The notes: generated from the letters alone by a model not told the origin. Shown: positions 20,300 to 32,008, numbered from the stretch's first letter. The stretch is 64,000 nucleotides of DNA from Deltaproteobacteria bacterium (GCA_020848905.1 JADLHG010000004.1:124001-188000); one strand, 5' to 3'. Numbers and translations are program-made.

Positions 20300-21423
20300 C
20301 GCTCAAGCTTCCCGTCGAAACCACGCTGGTGACGGGCTTCCCGTCCTATACCGCTCGCCGGATGATCCTGCGCCTGCTGCGGGAGGACCCGCGCGATCGG
20401 CTTTTCGTGCTCGTGCGTCACCAAGACGCGGGGGCGGCGAGCGAGTTCGTCGCGCCTCTGCCGGTGGCCGACCAGCGCCGGATCACCGTGCTCGTGGGCG
20501 ACGCCACGAGCATGGACCTCGGGCTCTCCGGCAAGGAGTATCGCGCCTTGATGGCGGAGCTGACCTGCATCCACCACATGGCCGCGCGATATCACCTCGG
20601 CGCCTCGAAAGAGGAGGTGAACCAGGCGAACGTCGGAGGAACGCGGGGAGTGCTCGAGCTCGCGCTCGAGTGCCAGGAGCTGCGACGGTTCGTCTTCTGG
20701 AGCACGATCCACGTCTCGGGCGACCGCGAGGGCGTGATCATGGAGGACGAGCTGGACGTGGGGCAGCGCTTCAGGAACGCCTACGAGCACAGCAAGTACG
20801 CGGCCGAGAAGATCGTGCGCGCCATGTCGCGTCGCGTCCCCTCGACGATCGTGCGACCCGGAATCATCGTCGGGGATTCGACGACGGGAGAGATCGACCG
20901 CTTCGACGGTCCGTACCACCTCGTCGCGGTGCTCACGAACTCGCCCTTCGACCTGCAGCTCCCGCTGCCGGGCAAGGGAGAGGGGCCTTTTCACCTCGTG
21001 CCGGTGGACTTCGTCATCGAGGCGGCCAACACCATCGCGCGGCTGGAGAGCACCGTCTCGAAGACCTTCCACCTGGTCGACCCGTGCCCCCTCTCGGGGC
21101 GCAGCGTCTATCAGCTCGTCGCGGATCGCGCGCACCGCAAGGTGCCAAAGGGGGTCATCCCGCCGGGACTCGCGCGCGCTCTCTTGAAGGTGCCTTGGGT
21201 TGGCCAGCTCAAAGGCTCGCCGCGCACGATCATGGAGGGGTTCAACCAGCACGTGTCGTACAACTGCCGGAACACCCTCGAGGCGCTGCGCGGGACCGAC
21301 GTCTGGTGTCCGGCGTTCGAGCGCTACGTCGACAACCTCGTCCGGTTCGTGCGCAGCGCGCAGAGCTCGCGGCGTCGCCAGGACGACGAGATCGCGGACG
21401 CCCTGGACGGCGGGGCGCTCTGA
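20296..21423 (+). CDS. NAD(P)-dependent epimerase/reductase-like SDR protein
   Basis: 375 residues of the extended short-chain dehydrogenase fold, closest by eye to the thioester-reductase/male-sterility (fatty acyl-CoA reductase) group. YEHSKYAAEK supplies the catalytic YxxxK, preceded by the WSTIHVSG strand. The Rossmann glycine motif is degenerate: LVTGFPSYTARRMI replaces the usual TGxxGxxG. It is translationally coupled to coaE (ATGA), hinting that an acyl-CoA may be its substrate. Some family members reduce acyl thioesters; others are epimerases. Substrate and cofactor are undetermined. Confidence 0.8.
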   Translation: MTLKLPVETTLVTGFPSYTARRMILRLLREDPRDRLFVLVRHQDAGAASEFVAPLPVADQRRITVLVGDATSMDLGLSGKEYRALMAELTCIHHMAARYHLGASKEEVNQANVGGTRGVLELALECQELRRFVFWSTIHVSGDREGVIMEDELDVGQRFRNAYEHSKYAAEKIVRAMSRRVPSTIVRPGIIVGDSTTGEIDRFDGPYHLVAVLTNSPFDLQLPLPGKGEGPFHLVPVDFVIEAANTIARLESTVSKTFHLVDPCPLSGRSVYQLVADRAHRKVPKGVIPPGLARALLKVPWVGQLKGSPRTIMEGFNQHVSYNCRNTLEALRGTDVWCPAFERYVDNLVRFVRSAQSSRRRQDDEIADALDGGAL

Positions 21424-21433
21424 CACCGTCCTG

Positions 21434-21922
21434 CTACGCGGGCAGCGGGCAGAGCAGCATGACCAGCGCGTCTTCTCCGTTCTCGTAGTAGCGGCGCCGC
21501 ACGCCGGCCGTCTGGAAGCCGAGCGAGGCGTAGAGCGCGCCGGCGGCGTCGTTCGAGCGCCGCACCTCGAGCGTGACGAGCCGGCAGTGGCATCGCCGTC
21601 CCTCCTCGAGGAGCTCGCGGAGCAGCGACCGTGCCACGCCCTGACGGCGAAGCGTCGGCGCCGTCGCCACCTTGAGCAGGTGCACTTCGTCCGCGACGAT
21701 CCAGTAGTTGGAGAATCCGCCGATGGTGCCACCACCGGCGGGCTCGGCTACGCGCAGGCGCGAGAAGGGGCGAGCGAGCTCTCGCTCGTAGTCGTCGGCA
21801 GTCCAGGGCACGGGGAAGCTGCGCTCCTCGAGCGCGACGAGGGCTAGAAGGTCCTCGCTCCGCGCCGGGCGGACCCGCCACGATTCGGCAACGGAGGCCG
21901 GCGAGTCGGTCAACGCGCCCAC
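21434..21922 (-). CDS. rimI: GNAT N-acetyltransferase, RimI-type
   Basis: 162 residues from GTG 21922, or 159 from a TTG whose TTGA overlaps the upstream stop. GNAT acetyl-CoA motif A is RRQGVARSLLRELL; EERSFPVPWTADDYERELA and LEVRRSNDAAGALYASLGFQ are typical of ribosomal-protein-alanine acetyltransferases. It would acetylate the N-terminal Ala of S18 or another protein. Its start overlaps the end of the PEGA gene, so the two are coupled. Confidence 0.87.
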   Translation of the reverse strand: MGALTDSPASVAESWRVRPARSEDLLALVALEERSFPVPWTADDYERELARPFSRLRVAEPAGGGTIGGFSNYWIVADEVHLLKVATAPTLRRQGVARSLLRELLEEGRRCHCRLVTLEVRRSNDAAGALYASLGFQTAGVRRRYYENGEDALVMLLCPLPA

Positions 21923-22746
21923 TGGACCACCGCGTCCACGCTGTCGGGTGAGCGACGCAGCCCGAGCACCGCGGCCGTGGTGGCGCCCGAGGCCACCACG
22001 CCACCGACGATGGCCCAGACCCACCAGTGCTGATACCAGCGCGGAGGGGGCGCCCCCGCGCGCGGGAGGGATGGAGTGACCTCGACCGCGGCCTCCGGAA
22101 GGACGTCGAGCCGCGCAACGAAGTCGAGGTGACCCGGGCGCCGCACGCGAATCGTGTATCGGCCGGGAGCGGGGACCACGAGCGGGGAGAGGGGGGTCCG
22201 GCCCTGGCGTCGCCCGTTCAGCAGCACGAGGTCCCCCGCCACGTCGGAGCGGACGGCAATCCGACCGTAGCGGCGGAAGTCGTCCGGAGGAAGGAGTTGC
22301 TGGAGGTAGCCGAGGAGCACGTCGGCGGTGAAGACGTGCGAGGGGGCGGCGGAGTCGGCCATCCGCGCCAGCACACGCCCCGAGGGGACGGCGATGCGCT
22401 GGATGGCGAGGATCAAGTCGCCGAGCTGGCTCACCCCCACGAGAATGACTTCTTGTGCCCCGAGACGCGCTCCGAGCGCGGCAACGCAGGCCGGCAACCC
22501 CTTGCACCGCGCCACTTCTGCCTCGAGTGCAGGGCCGAAGCGGCGTCGGGCCTCTTGCGGATCGAGCGCGACGTTGGCGGTGGAGCGCGCGAGCTGCGAC
22601 GCCATGGCCGAGGCGAGGCGCTCTCCTCCACGCACGCCGGCGCGATACTCGAGGACGGCGATGGTGCGACCGGAGGCCGCCTGCGCCTCACGCCCCCGCG
22701 AGGCGAGAGCCACGAATGTCAGCAGGATCGTACCGAGGGCGCGCAC
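21910..22746 (-). CDS. Secreted/membrane PEGA-domain protein
   Basis: 278 residues from GTG 22746, with AAGGAG 9 bases upstream; the longer frame above is arginine-rich and lacks coding character. It has a signal peptide (ALGTILLTFVALASRG), then an alpha/beta region beginning GRTIAVLEYRAGV that resembles TolB-N-type or caspase-like 'FlgO' domains. A PEGA motif follows (GRIAVRSDVAGDLVLLNGR; GRTPLSPLVVPAPGRYTIRV), then a C-terminal membrane helix (WWVWAIVGGVVASGATTAA). PEGA domains bind envelope components. It is divergent from the kinase gene that follows, which has a similar membrane topology. Role unknown. Confidence 0.8.
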   Translation of the reverse strand: MRALGTILLTFVALASRGREAQAASGRTIAVLEYRAGVRGGERLASAMASQLARSTANVALDPQEARRRFGPALEAEVARCKGLPACVAALGARLGAQEVILVGVSQLGDLILAIQRIAVPSGRVLARMADSAAPSHVFTADVLLGYLQQLLPPDDFRRYGRIAVRSDVAGDLVLLNGRRQGRTPLSPLVVPAPGRYTIRVRRPGHLDFVARLDVLPEAAVEVTPSLPRAGAPPPRWYQHWWVWAIVGGVVASGATTAAVLGLRRSPDSVDAVVQWAR

Positions 22747-22897
22747 GCGGAGGGACTCCTTGCGACGGTCGGAAGAGGAACAAAAGTACCAGAGCGCCCG
22801 ATGGTGAGCAACGCGCCCACCCCCGCTCCTCCGTCGCCTCCTCGATGCGGATTGCGCGCCGGACTCCACGTGTGGTCAAGTGCGGTTCCAACGGTCA

Positions 22898-25152
<2,255 letters not shown>

Positions 25153-25190
25153 AGGGCGGTCTACTGGCGCGAACCGCGCCGTCGCCGCGT

Positions 25191-25219
25191 TTGACCCTGA
25201 GCCGTCGCTCACCTATAAT
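25191..25219 (+). promoter_or_regulatory. Strong sigma70-type promoter of psd
   Basis: TTGACC, 17-base spacer, perfect TATAAT. Near-consensus and the best protein-gene promoter in the window. Predicted +1 is about 25226, 23 bases before the TTG start. Confidence 0.75.
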
Positions 25220-25248
25220 GGCTCGAATCCGATAAGGTAAGTGAGACC

Positions 25249-26115
25249 TTGCTCCAGGAGAAGCTGGCGCAGTGGGGCGAGCGGGCCTGGGTGAACCTCC
25301 TCGGGGTCGCCCCGCTGCGGACCTATACCCGACTTGTGAGAGCGCTCGCGGACCTGCCTTTGCCCCGTGAGCTCCGGCGCCCCGTCTTGGGGCGGCTCGC
25401 GCAGAACCTGGGGATGGACCTGGGCGAGGCGGAGCACGACGTGGCCGAGTATCAGAGCCTCGGCGAGCTCTTCGTGCGGCGGCTCAAGCCCGGGCTGAGA
25501 CCCGTGGACGAGCAGGCCGACGCCGTGGTGAGCCCCGTGGACGGCTGCGTCAGCGCGGCGGGTCGCCTGGACGGGGACCGGTTGCTGCAGGCGAAAGGGA
25601 TCGACTACCGGCTCGAGGATCTGCTCGGGGACGGGGAGCTGGCGCAGCGCCTGACGGGTGGGCACTTCCTCACCATTTACCTGCGCCCCAAGGACTATCA
25701 CCGGATCCACGCGCCCCTGAGAGCCTCAGTGGTCGGAACGCGCTACGTCCCCGGGCGCCTCTTCCCGGTGAACCCGCCGGCCACGCGCAACGTGAAGGGC
25801 TTGTTCGTGCGGAACGAGCGGCTGGCTCTTGAGGCCGAGACCGACGGGCGATCGTGGGCCCTGGTTTGCGTGGGCGCCACGGCGGTCGGGTGCATCACGA
25901 CGGTTTTTCCGCACCAGCGTCCGGGCCACCAGCAACTGCATCCCCCCCTGCACCTCGAACGAGGAGACGAGCTGGCCGCCTTCCATCTCGGTTCCACCGT
26001 GATCTTGATCTTCGGGGAGGGGTGCGTGGAGCTCGCGCCGCTCGCCCCGCGACAGGAGCTCCGAATGGGGCAGGCGGTGGCGCGCTGGCTACCTCGGCCG
26101 CGGGTTTGGTCATGA
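25249..26115 (+). CDS. psd: Phosphatidylserine decarboxylase
   Basis: 288 residues. Makes phosphatidylethanolamine from phosphatidylserine at the inner membrane. The proenzyme cleavage site LGST is at residues 247-250 (FHLGSTVILIF); cleavage between Gly248 and Ser249 creates the pyruvoyl group. SPVDGCVSAAG and YHRIHAPL (catalytic His region) are conserved. The start is TTG 25249, downstream of a strong promoter and an AAGGTAAG-like RBS; no ATG or GTG would give a normal N-terminus. Confidence 0.93.
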   Translation: MLQEKLAQWGERAWVNLLGVAPLRTYTRLVRALADLPLPRELRRPVLGRLAQNLGMDLGEAEHDVAEYQSLGELFVRRLKPGLRPVDEQADAVVSPVDGCVSAAGRLDGDRLLQAKGIDYRLEDLLGDGELAQRLTGGHFLTIYLRPKDYHRIHAPLRASVVGTRYVPGRLFPVNPPATRNVKGLFVRNERLALEAETDGRSWALVCVGATAVGCITTVFPHQRPGHQQLHPPLHLERGDELAAFHLGSTVILIFGEGCVELAPLAPRQELRMGQAVARWLPRPRVWS

Positions 26116-26157
26116 CGCCGCCCCTCGGACCCCTGACGTAGGACGAAGAGGACGCGC

Positions 26158-28488
26158 GTGGCGGACAAGAGCTGGGACGACGAACTGGAGTTCTCCGCCG
26201 ACGAGCTGTCGGAGCTCGAGCGCAGCCGCGAGGAGAGGTCCAGCATCTCCGAGCCGGGTCAGCCGCGTCGACGCGTGCAGCGCCGCGGACTCCGCGTGCC
26301 GGCGGAGGCCGTGCCGCGACGCCCGCCCTCGGGGGCGATCACGAGCTCTATGTCGCTTCCTCCACCCGCCCCCGACGCCGAGCCGCCGCGGACGAAGACG
26401 CTACCCATGATGTACGCGGTTCCCGCACCTCCGCTGGGACCTCCGCCGGTCCCCGCCGGAGAGGCCGCCGCGGCGCCGAGCTCGATGAACCCCGAGGAGC
26501 GGCGAAGTCTGAACCTCGCCCTGGAGATGGCGGCGGAAGCGGTGCACGGCTCGCCCGCCTCGTCCACCGATTCGGCGTTCGACGTCGATGGGCCCACGCT
26601 GCCCGGGGCATCTCTCGCGATGGAGGATCTGGCCGCGCGCCAGCACGGGGATGGGCCGTCGCCGGATTCCTCCCCCTTCGAGGCGGACGAGGAGCGGTCG
26701 AATCGCGTCGCGATCCTTCTCTCGGCGCTGCGGGTCTCCGTCGAGGCGGCGGCTGCCGGAGCGCGCCGCGAGCGGGCCTTGTCAGGGGAGCACGCCGAGG
26801 CGGGTACGCCCACGTCCGACGAGGATTCGCAGGGGGGAGCGGCCGGCGGTCGTTCCTCGTGGCTGTCGGGTCTCCTTCCCGCGGCCGAGGCGGCGGACGC
26901 CGAGGCGTTCTCGGGGGAGGCGCGGGATGCGGGCGACGCGGTGCCGGAGAGCACCGAGACGGTCTCCGCCGTACCGGAGGGCTCGTCGACGGACTCGTGG
27001 GGAATCGCGGCGATGCCCACGATGGAGGACTCGACCCTGGCGGTCGGCCTGAGCGTCCCCCCGTCGGCGTTGCGTGACGTGGAGACGGTCGAGGACGGGG
27101 ATCTGGAGACGATCGAGGACCCGGCTTCTGCCTTTTCCGAGGTCGAGCCGGACGACGCCTTCGAGGAGATGCACCCACAGCTCGCCGCGCAGCGGCCCGC
27201 GGCGGCGGCAGAGGTCCCAGCGCAATCTGCTGCGGAGTCGGTGGGAGCGCGCTCGATGGAGGAGTTGCCGGCCGATGAGCTTCAGGAGCTCGTAGCCCCG
27301 CCGCCACTGCCGGTTACCGAGGGCGAGCTCTTCGGTCAGGAGACGGCGGGGACGGGGCTCGTCCTGCGCGTGCCCCTCAGCGAGGAGGATGGAGCGGGGG
27401 CGGTCGAAGAGGACGTGATGACCTCAGCGCCGCCCGATGAGGAGCTCGCGGGCGACGCCGGGGCGCGGCGCTCCATTCCTCCGGTTCCGCCGGCAGACCG
27501 CGAGCCCACGGCGGCCCCCATCACCGTTCCGCCGCTTCCGCCACAAGCCCCCGCGGGGGCTCCTGCCGCTCCACGCGCTGCCGCTGCGGCGGAAACTGCC
27601 GCTGCCGGTCTTCCGCCGCCGATGCCCGAAGCGCCCGCCGAGCGCCGCGCCGACAGTCCCCCGGTGGAGCGCGCTCCGACGCCGGCGGCCGAGGCCGACC
27701 GTGCGGCCGAGGCGCAAGCTCGTGGCCGCAAGCGGGCCAAGGCGTGGTTCGAAGAGATCTTCGACGAGGATTTCCTGCGGACCATTCCGCACGTCACGCC
27801 GAGGCTCACCGGGCAAGAGGTGGACTTCATCGAGGAGACGCTCCAGCCTGCCCCGGACAGTGAGATCCTGGACCTGGGCTGCGGGGCCGGGCGGCACGCC
27901 ATCGAACTCGCAGGGCGCGGCTACCGGGTCACGGGCTACGACCTCTCCCTGCCCCTGCTCATCCGGGCGGCGGACGACGCGCAGCGCCGCAATCTGCAGG
28001 TCAACTTTGTCCACAGCGACTTCAGGGAGCTGGGCTTCGACGCGCAGTTCGACGCGACCTTTTGCCTCGGCACCTCCTTCGGCTACTTCGACGACGACAC
28101 CAATCGAAAGATGATCGTCCGCGTGAACCGCGCCCTCAAGCCGGGTGGGCGTTTTCTCCTCGAGGTAGTCAACCGCGACTACCTGATCCAGGACCTGCCG
28201 GCCCGCGTCTGGCGCGAAGGGGCCGGCTGCGTGGTCCTGGAGGAGGTCGATTTCAACTACTTCACCAGCCGCGTGCTCACCAAGCGGTCGGTAGTGTTCG
28301 AGGACGGACGGCACCTGGAGCAGGAGATCTCGATTCGCTCGTACAGCCTCCACGAGCTGGGCAAGGTCCTTCACCATGCGGGGTTCCGCGTGCTGGAAGT
28401 CACCGGACACCTGGCCCACCGCGCCCGCTTCTTCGGCAATCACTCCCGCCAGCTCTTCCTGCTCGCCGAGAAGATCGCGCGGCAGTAG
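26158..28488 (+). CDS. SAM-dependent methyltransferase with a ~520-residue low-complexity N-terminus
   Basis: 776 residues. The C-terminal part (about 525-776) is a class I methyltransferase: motif I ILDLGCGAGRHAIEL at about 570, motif II-like GYDLSLP, then a long Rossmann domain ending with FFGNHSRQLFLLAEK. The first ~520 residues are acidic, Ala/Pro/Glu-rich and without obvious fold, starting DELEFSADELSELERSREE. The reading frame is continuous with uniform codon use across the junction, so it is one gene rather than a frame fusion. Start GTG 26158 with GAAGAGG upstream. Substrate unknown; it precedes the lipid A cluster by 22 bases. Confidence 0.85.
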   Translation: MADKSWDDELEFSADELSELERSREERSSISEPGQPRRRVQRRGLRVPAEAVPRRPPSGAITSSMSLPPPAPDAEPPRTKTLPMMYAVPAPPLGPPPVPAGEAAAAPSSMNPEERRSLNLALEMAAEAVHGSPASSTDSAFDVDGPTLPGASLAMEDLAARQHGDGPSPDSSPFEADEERSNRVAILLSALRVSVEAAAAGARRERALSGEHAEAGTPTSDEDSQGGAAGGRSSWLSGLLPAAEAADAEAFSGEARDAGDAVPESTETVSAVPEGSSTDSWGIAAMPTMEDSTLAVGLSVPPSALRDVETVEDGDLETIEDPASAFSEVEPDDAFEEMHPQLAAQRPAAAAEVPAQSAAESVGARSMEELPADELQELVAPPPLPVTEGELFGQETAGTGLVLRVPLSEEDGAGAVEEDVMTSAPPDEELAGDAGARRSIPPVPPADREPTAAPITVPPLPPQAPAGAPAAPRAAAAAETAAAGLPPPMPEAPAERRADSPPVERAPTPAAEADRAAEAQARGRKRAKAWFEEIFDEDFLRTIPHVTPRLTGQEVDFIEETLQPAPDSEILDLGCGAGRHAIELAGRGYRVTGYDLSLPLLIRAADDAQRRNLQVNFVHSDFRELGFDAQFDATFCLGTSFGYFDDDTNRKMIVRVNRALKPGGRFLLEVVNRDYLIQDLPARVWREGAGCVVLEEVDFNYFTSRVLTKRSVVFEDGRHLEQEISIRSYSLHELGKVLHHAGFRVLEVTGHLAHRARFFGNHSRQLFLLAEKIARQ

Positions 28489-28510
28489 GGTCCGTCTCGC
28501 GACCACGGCC

Positions 28511-29836
28511 ATGACTCCAGCACGCGGCCAGAATGCGATGCTCGGCGACGGCAGCGCGCCCGGCGAGCACGGCGCCCGGTCGCGGCCCGCTCCGGCGTGG
28601 CTCGCCGCGTACGGCGCCCTGTACGCCCTCGGAGCGCCGTTTCTGCTGCCGCTGCTAGCCCTGCATCCTCGGCTGCGTGGCGGCTTCCTGGACCGCCTCG
28701 GAGGCCGGAGGGTCCCTCACCCGCCGCGGCCCGCCGAGCGCCCGGTCTGGTTTCACGGGGCGAGCGCCGGCGACGTGCGCGCGCTGTCGGCGCTCGTGCG
28801 GGAACTCCAGGCGCAGGGGTGGCCCACGCTCGTCTCCGCCGGGACCCGGGCAGGCCACGAGATCGCCCGAGCAGAGTTCCCCGGGACCACGACGCGCAGG
28901 GCCCCGCTGGATTTCGCGCCCTGTGTGCGGCGCGCCCTGCGAGGCGTGCAGCCGCGCCTCCTCGTGCTCGAATGTCTGGAGGTATGGCCGAGCTGGATGC
29001 GGGCCTGCGAGGACGAGGGGGTTCCCGTGGCCGTCGTGAACGGCAGGCTTTCGGTCGCCAGCTTCCGGCGCTATCGGTGGGCCCGGCCGCTCTTCGCGCC
29101 GTGCTTTCGCTCGCTGAAGCTGGTGGGGGCGCTTACCGAGGAGGATGCGGAGCGCTTCGTGGCGCTCGGGACGCGCCCCGAGGTCGTGTTCGTGGAGGGG
29201 AGCAGCAAGCACGCGAGCCTTCATTTGGCTTCCGCGCCGCCGCGGGAGGACGACCCGCCCGTGCTGGTGCTCGGTTCCGTGCATCGGGAGGAGGAGGCGC
29301 TCCTCTTTCCGCAGCTTCGATCGCTCTTCGCGGCTTGCCCCCGGCTCCGCCTGGTGGTGGCGCCGCGCTATCCGCATCGCGCCCCGAGCACGGTGCGGGC
29401 CCTGCGACGGGCGGGGCTCCGTGCAGAGCTCGAGTCATCCGTGGCTTCTCGTGGTGGAGAGTCTCCGCTCGCTGCCTGTGCCCTGGTCCTGGACCGCATG
29501 GGGACGTTGCCCAGATACTACCAGGGGGCCCGTGCAGCCTTCGTGGGGGGGAGCCTGGTCCCACGCGGGGGGCACAACGTGCTGGAGCCTGCTGCCGCCG
29601 GTGCGGCCGTCCTGACGGGGCCTCATACGGCGCACTGTGCGCGCGAGCTGGAAGCACTCGTCGCCGCCGGCGCCGCGCAGAGCCTCGCACGCCCCGAGGA
29701 GTTCGGCGACCGAGCGGCCCGGTGGCTCGGGGACCTGGGGGCGAGGGTCCGCGCCGAGGCCGCGCAGCGCACCGTTCTCTCCTTCCAAGGCGCCGCCCTA
29801 CGGACGGCTCGTCGGCTCGAGGAGCTCCTCTCCTGA
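28511..29836 (+). CDS. waaA: 3-deoxy-D-manno-octulosonic acid transferase
   Basis: 441 residues from ATG 28511 (an ATG at 28538 is also possible). A GT-B glycosyltransferase that adds Kdo from CMP-Kdo to lipid IVA at the inner membrane. An N-terminal membrane anchor (LYALGAPFLLPLLAL) is followed by WFHGASAGDVRALSAL, the family's acceptor-side motif, and the C-terminal CMP-Kdo motif FVGGSLVPRGGHNVLEPAA. MGTLPRYYQGA is also typical. Its stop overlaps the lpxK start (TGATG). Whether it adds one or two Kdo residues cannot be told. Confidence 0.92.
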   Translation: MTPARGQNAMLGDGSAPGEHGARSRPAPAWLAAYGALYALGAPFLLPLLALHPRLRGGFLDRLGGRRVPHPPRPAERPVWFHGASAGDVRALSALVRELQAQGWPTLVSAGTRAGHEIARAEFPGTTTRRAPLDFAPCVRRALRGVQPRLLVLECLEVWPSWMRACEDEGVPVAVVNGRLSVASFRRYRWARPLFAPCFRSLKLVGALTEEDAERFVALGTRPEVVFVEGSSKHASLHLASAPPREDDPPVLVLGSVHREEEALLFPQLRSLFAACPRLRLVVAPRYPHRAPSTVRALRRAGLRAELESSVASRGGESPLAACALVLDRMGTLPRYYQGARAAFVGGSLVPRGGHNVLEPAAAGAAVLTGPHTAHCARELEALVAAGAAQSLARPEEFGDRAARWLGDLGARVRAEAAQRTVLSFQGAALRTARRLEELLS

Positions 29837-30858
29837 TGGTCGCTCCGTGGCGCTGGGGCCTAGCCCCGCTGGCCGGCCTCTACGCGGGGGCGGCCTTCGC
29901 TCGCCGCGAAGCCTACCTCCGCGCATGGGTGTCGAGCGTCCGACTGCCGGTGCCGGTGCTCTCCATCGGGGCGATCACGATGGGGGGGAGCGGGAAGACG
30001 CCCGTGGCGCGTCTAGTGGCCGAGTTCTTCCTCGCCAGAGGCGTGCGGGTAGCCGTGGTCACGGGTTCCTGCGGCGTGCGATTCCGCGCTCGCCCGCAGG
30101 TCGTGGCCGCGGCGGGCCCGAGCGGCGCGGCGTCGGCGCGTGAACTGGGGGACGAGGCCGCCCTCTTCGCCCGCTGGCTCGCGACCCCCGCCATCGTGAG
30201 CAGCGGCGCGAACAAGCGGGAGGCCGCCGCCCTGGCGGTGGGCGCGGGGGCGGAAGTCGTGATCCTGGACGACGGCCTTCAGCACTGCGGCCTCCGTCGG
30301 GACGTGGACGTGGTGGTGTCGAGTCCCGACGAGAACCGAGCGCCGCTGCCGATGGGCTGGGGGCGCGAGTGGCGGCCACGCCGCCTCGTGCGTCCGCTGC
30401 GGTGGTGGCACCAACGGGACGGACGAAGCGTCCCGCCACGCCCGGACGCGGAGGTCGTGACGCGGAGCAGGGCCACTGTGCTCGCCCGACCAGACGGGGA
30501 GGTTCTGGCGCCTGCCGCGGAGCTGCGCGGGCTCCGCGTGGCCTTGGTTGCGGGCGTGGCGAGACCCAGGCACTTCGAGACTCTCGTGCGCGATCTGGGG
30601 GCGGAGGTCCTCCACACGAGCTGGGTGCGGGACCACCAGCCCTTGACCCGTCGCGCGCTGCGTGCCGCTGCCAGGTGCCGCCCCGACCTCGTGCTGTGCA
30701 CCGAAAAGGATGCGGTGCGCATGCACGGGAGCCCGGAGGCCCGGCACCTCGTTTCGCTCTGCTGCGAGGCCGAGCTGGTGCGGGGCGCCGCAGCGCTCGA
30801 GGCGCTCGTGGGGCAGCTTCCCGAGCTTCGCGCGAACGTCCTGGGGGAGGCGGGATGA
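29836..30858 (+). CDS. lpxK: Tetraacyldisaccharide 4'-kinase
   Basis: 340 residues. Phosphorylates the 4' position of the lipid A disaccharide. An N-terminal membrane anchor precedes the P-loop GAITMGGSGKTPVARLVAEF and the Walker-B-like ILDDGLQH motif of LpxK. CTEKDAVR near the C-terminus is conserved. It is coupled to waaA (TGATG overlap) and to the following acyltransferase (ATGA overlap), giving one lipid A transcription unit. Confidence 0.94.
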   Translation: MVAPWRWGLAPLAGLYAGAAFARREAYLRAWVSSVRLPVPVLSIGAITMGGSGKTPVARLVAEFFLARGVRVAVVTGSCGVRFRARPQVVAAAGPSGAASARELGDEAALFARWLATPAIVSSGANKREAAALAVGAGAEVVILDDGLQHCGLRRDVDVVVSSPDENRAPLPMGWGREWRPRRLVRPLRWWHQRDGRSVPPRPDAEVVTRSRATVLARPDGEVLAPAAELRGLRVALVAGVARPRHFETLVRDLGAEVLHTSWVRDHQPLTRRALRAAARCRPDLVLCTEKDAVRMHGSPEARHLVSLCCEAELVRGAAALEALVGQLPELRANVLGEAG

Positions 30859-31763
30859 CGGAGCTCCTGAGTCGCCTGGCGGAGAGACTCTCTCCTCGGG
30901 CCGTCCGGGTGATCGCGCGGTGCCTCGCGTTCGTCGCCTTCAGCCTGCTTCGAATCCGACGCCGCGTCGTCCTGAATAACCTGCGGCGCGCGCTAGGTGT
31001 ATCGCGCTCCGCGGCGCGGCGGCTGGGCTATTCCACCTATTGCGAGCTCGGCGTGACGTTCCTCGACTTCTTGCGCGTCGGCCGCCTCACAGCCGCAGGG
31101 GCGGAGGAACTCCTCGGGCGGCGCGCCGTGCAGGAGCTCGAGGCGCTGCGCGCGCAGGGGCGCGGCGTGCTGGTCCTGAGCGCCCACCTCGGGCATTGGG
31201 ACCTCCTCGCCTGCGCCGCGGGCCGCATGGGGTGGCCCGTCAACGTCGTCACGCGTCGCATCAAGACCTCCTGGATCGACGCGTTCTGGATGGGCCAGCG
31301 GCGTGCGTGCGGTGTCACGCTGGTACCGGCACAGGGGTCTGCGCGCGCGATACGCGCGGCGCTCGCGCGAAACGAGATCGTCGCCCTCGTGCTCGACCAG
31401 CACCAGCCTGATGGCGTCGTCGTCGACTTCTTCGGGCAGCCGGCGGCAACGAGCTCTGCACTCGCCCGACTTGCGCGAGCGACGGGCGCTCCGGTGATCG
31501 GCGCCTTCATGGTGCGCGACGCCAGCGGTCGCTATTGCGTGGAGCTCGTGGGGCCGATTCATTATCAGGGCGCGGCGGACCGGCGCGAAGAGCTGCGGCT
31601 GAACACGCAGACCTACACCAAGACCATCGAGAAGGTCGTTCGCGCCTATCCGACGCAGTGGTTCTGGGTGCATCGACGATGGAAGGTCCGACCCCCACCT
31701 ACTCCCGACCCGTTGGGGTCACCCGCCCTCCGGACCAACGAATCCGTTGAACCGAGTGTCTAA
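30855..31763 (+). CDS. lpxL: Lipid A biosynthesis acyltransferase (LpxL/HtrB family)
   Basis: 302 residues. A membrane-anchored late acyltransferase that adds a secondary acyl chain to Kdo-lipid A. The HX4D catalytic motif reads HLGHWD, and VVDFFGQPAATS plus the C-terminal QWFWVHRRWK are typical. It overlaps the lpxK stop (ATGA) with a strong GGGGGAGGCGGG RBS inside lpxK. It could be LpxL or another member of the family (LpxM, LpxP); chain choice is not visible. Confidence 0.9.
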   Translation: MTELLSRLAERLSPRAVRVIARCLAFVAFSLLRIRRRVVLNNLRRALGVSRSAARRLGYSTYCELGVTFLDFLRVGRLTAAGAEELLGRRAVQELEALRAQGRGVLVLSAHLGHWDLLACAAGRMGWPVNVVTRRIKTSWIDAFWMGQRRACGVTLVPAQGSARAIRAALARNEIVALVLDQHQPDGVVVDFFGQPAATSSALARLARATGAPVIGAFMVRDASGRYCVELVGPIHYQGAADRREELRLNTQTYTKTIEKVVRAYPTQWFWVHRRWKVRPPPTPDPLGSPALRTNESVEPSV

Positions 31764-31888
31764 AGCGAGACCGCCGAAAGCCGATGGAACGTCCGGCGCG
31801 GCAGGGCCGTACTAGTCAGAGAGCTGAACGGAGCTGTGGGCGGGCATTGGTGACGCGGCCTTAGCCGTCGGATGCTCTGATTTCGCGC

Positions 31889-31914
31889 GCGCCGACGAGG
31901 GCCTGCGTCGGCGC
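31889..31914 (+). other. Perfect stem-loop upstream of the sigma factor gene
   Basis: Nine-base perfect arms GCGCCGACG/CGTCGGCGC around an 8-base loop, in the 245-base gap between lpxL and the sigma factor gene. Without a U-run it may end the lipid A transcript by another mechanism, or lie in the sigma factor leader. Confidence 0.4.
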
Positions 31915-32008
31915 CATGGAGGCCGAAGGAATAGAGGGCCGGTGGCGTTTGTCTCAATTAGTAGTGCATTCGAGCTCGATGGGCCGGAGCGTCAGATAGG
32001 AGTCGTCG

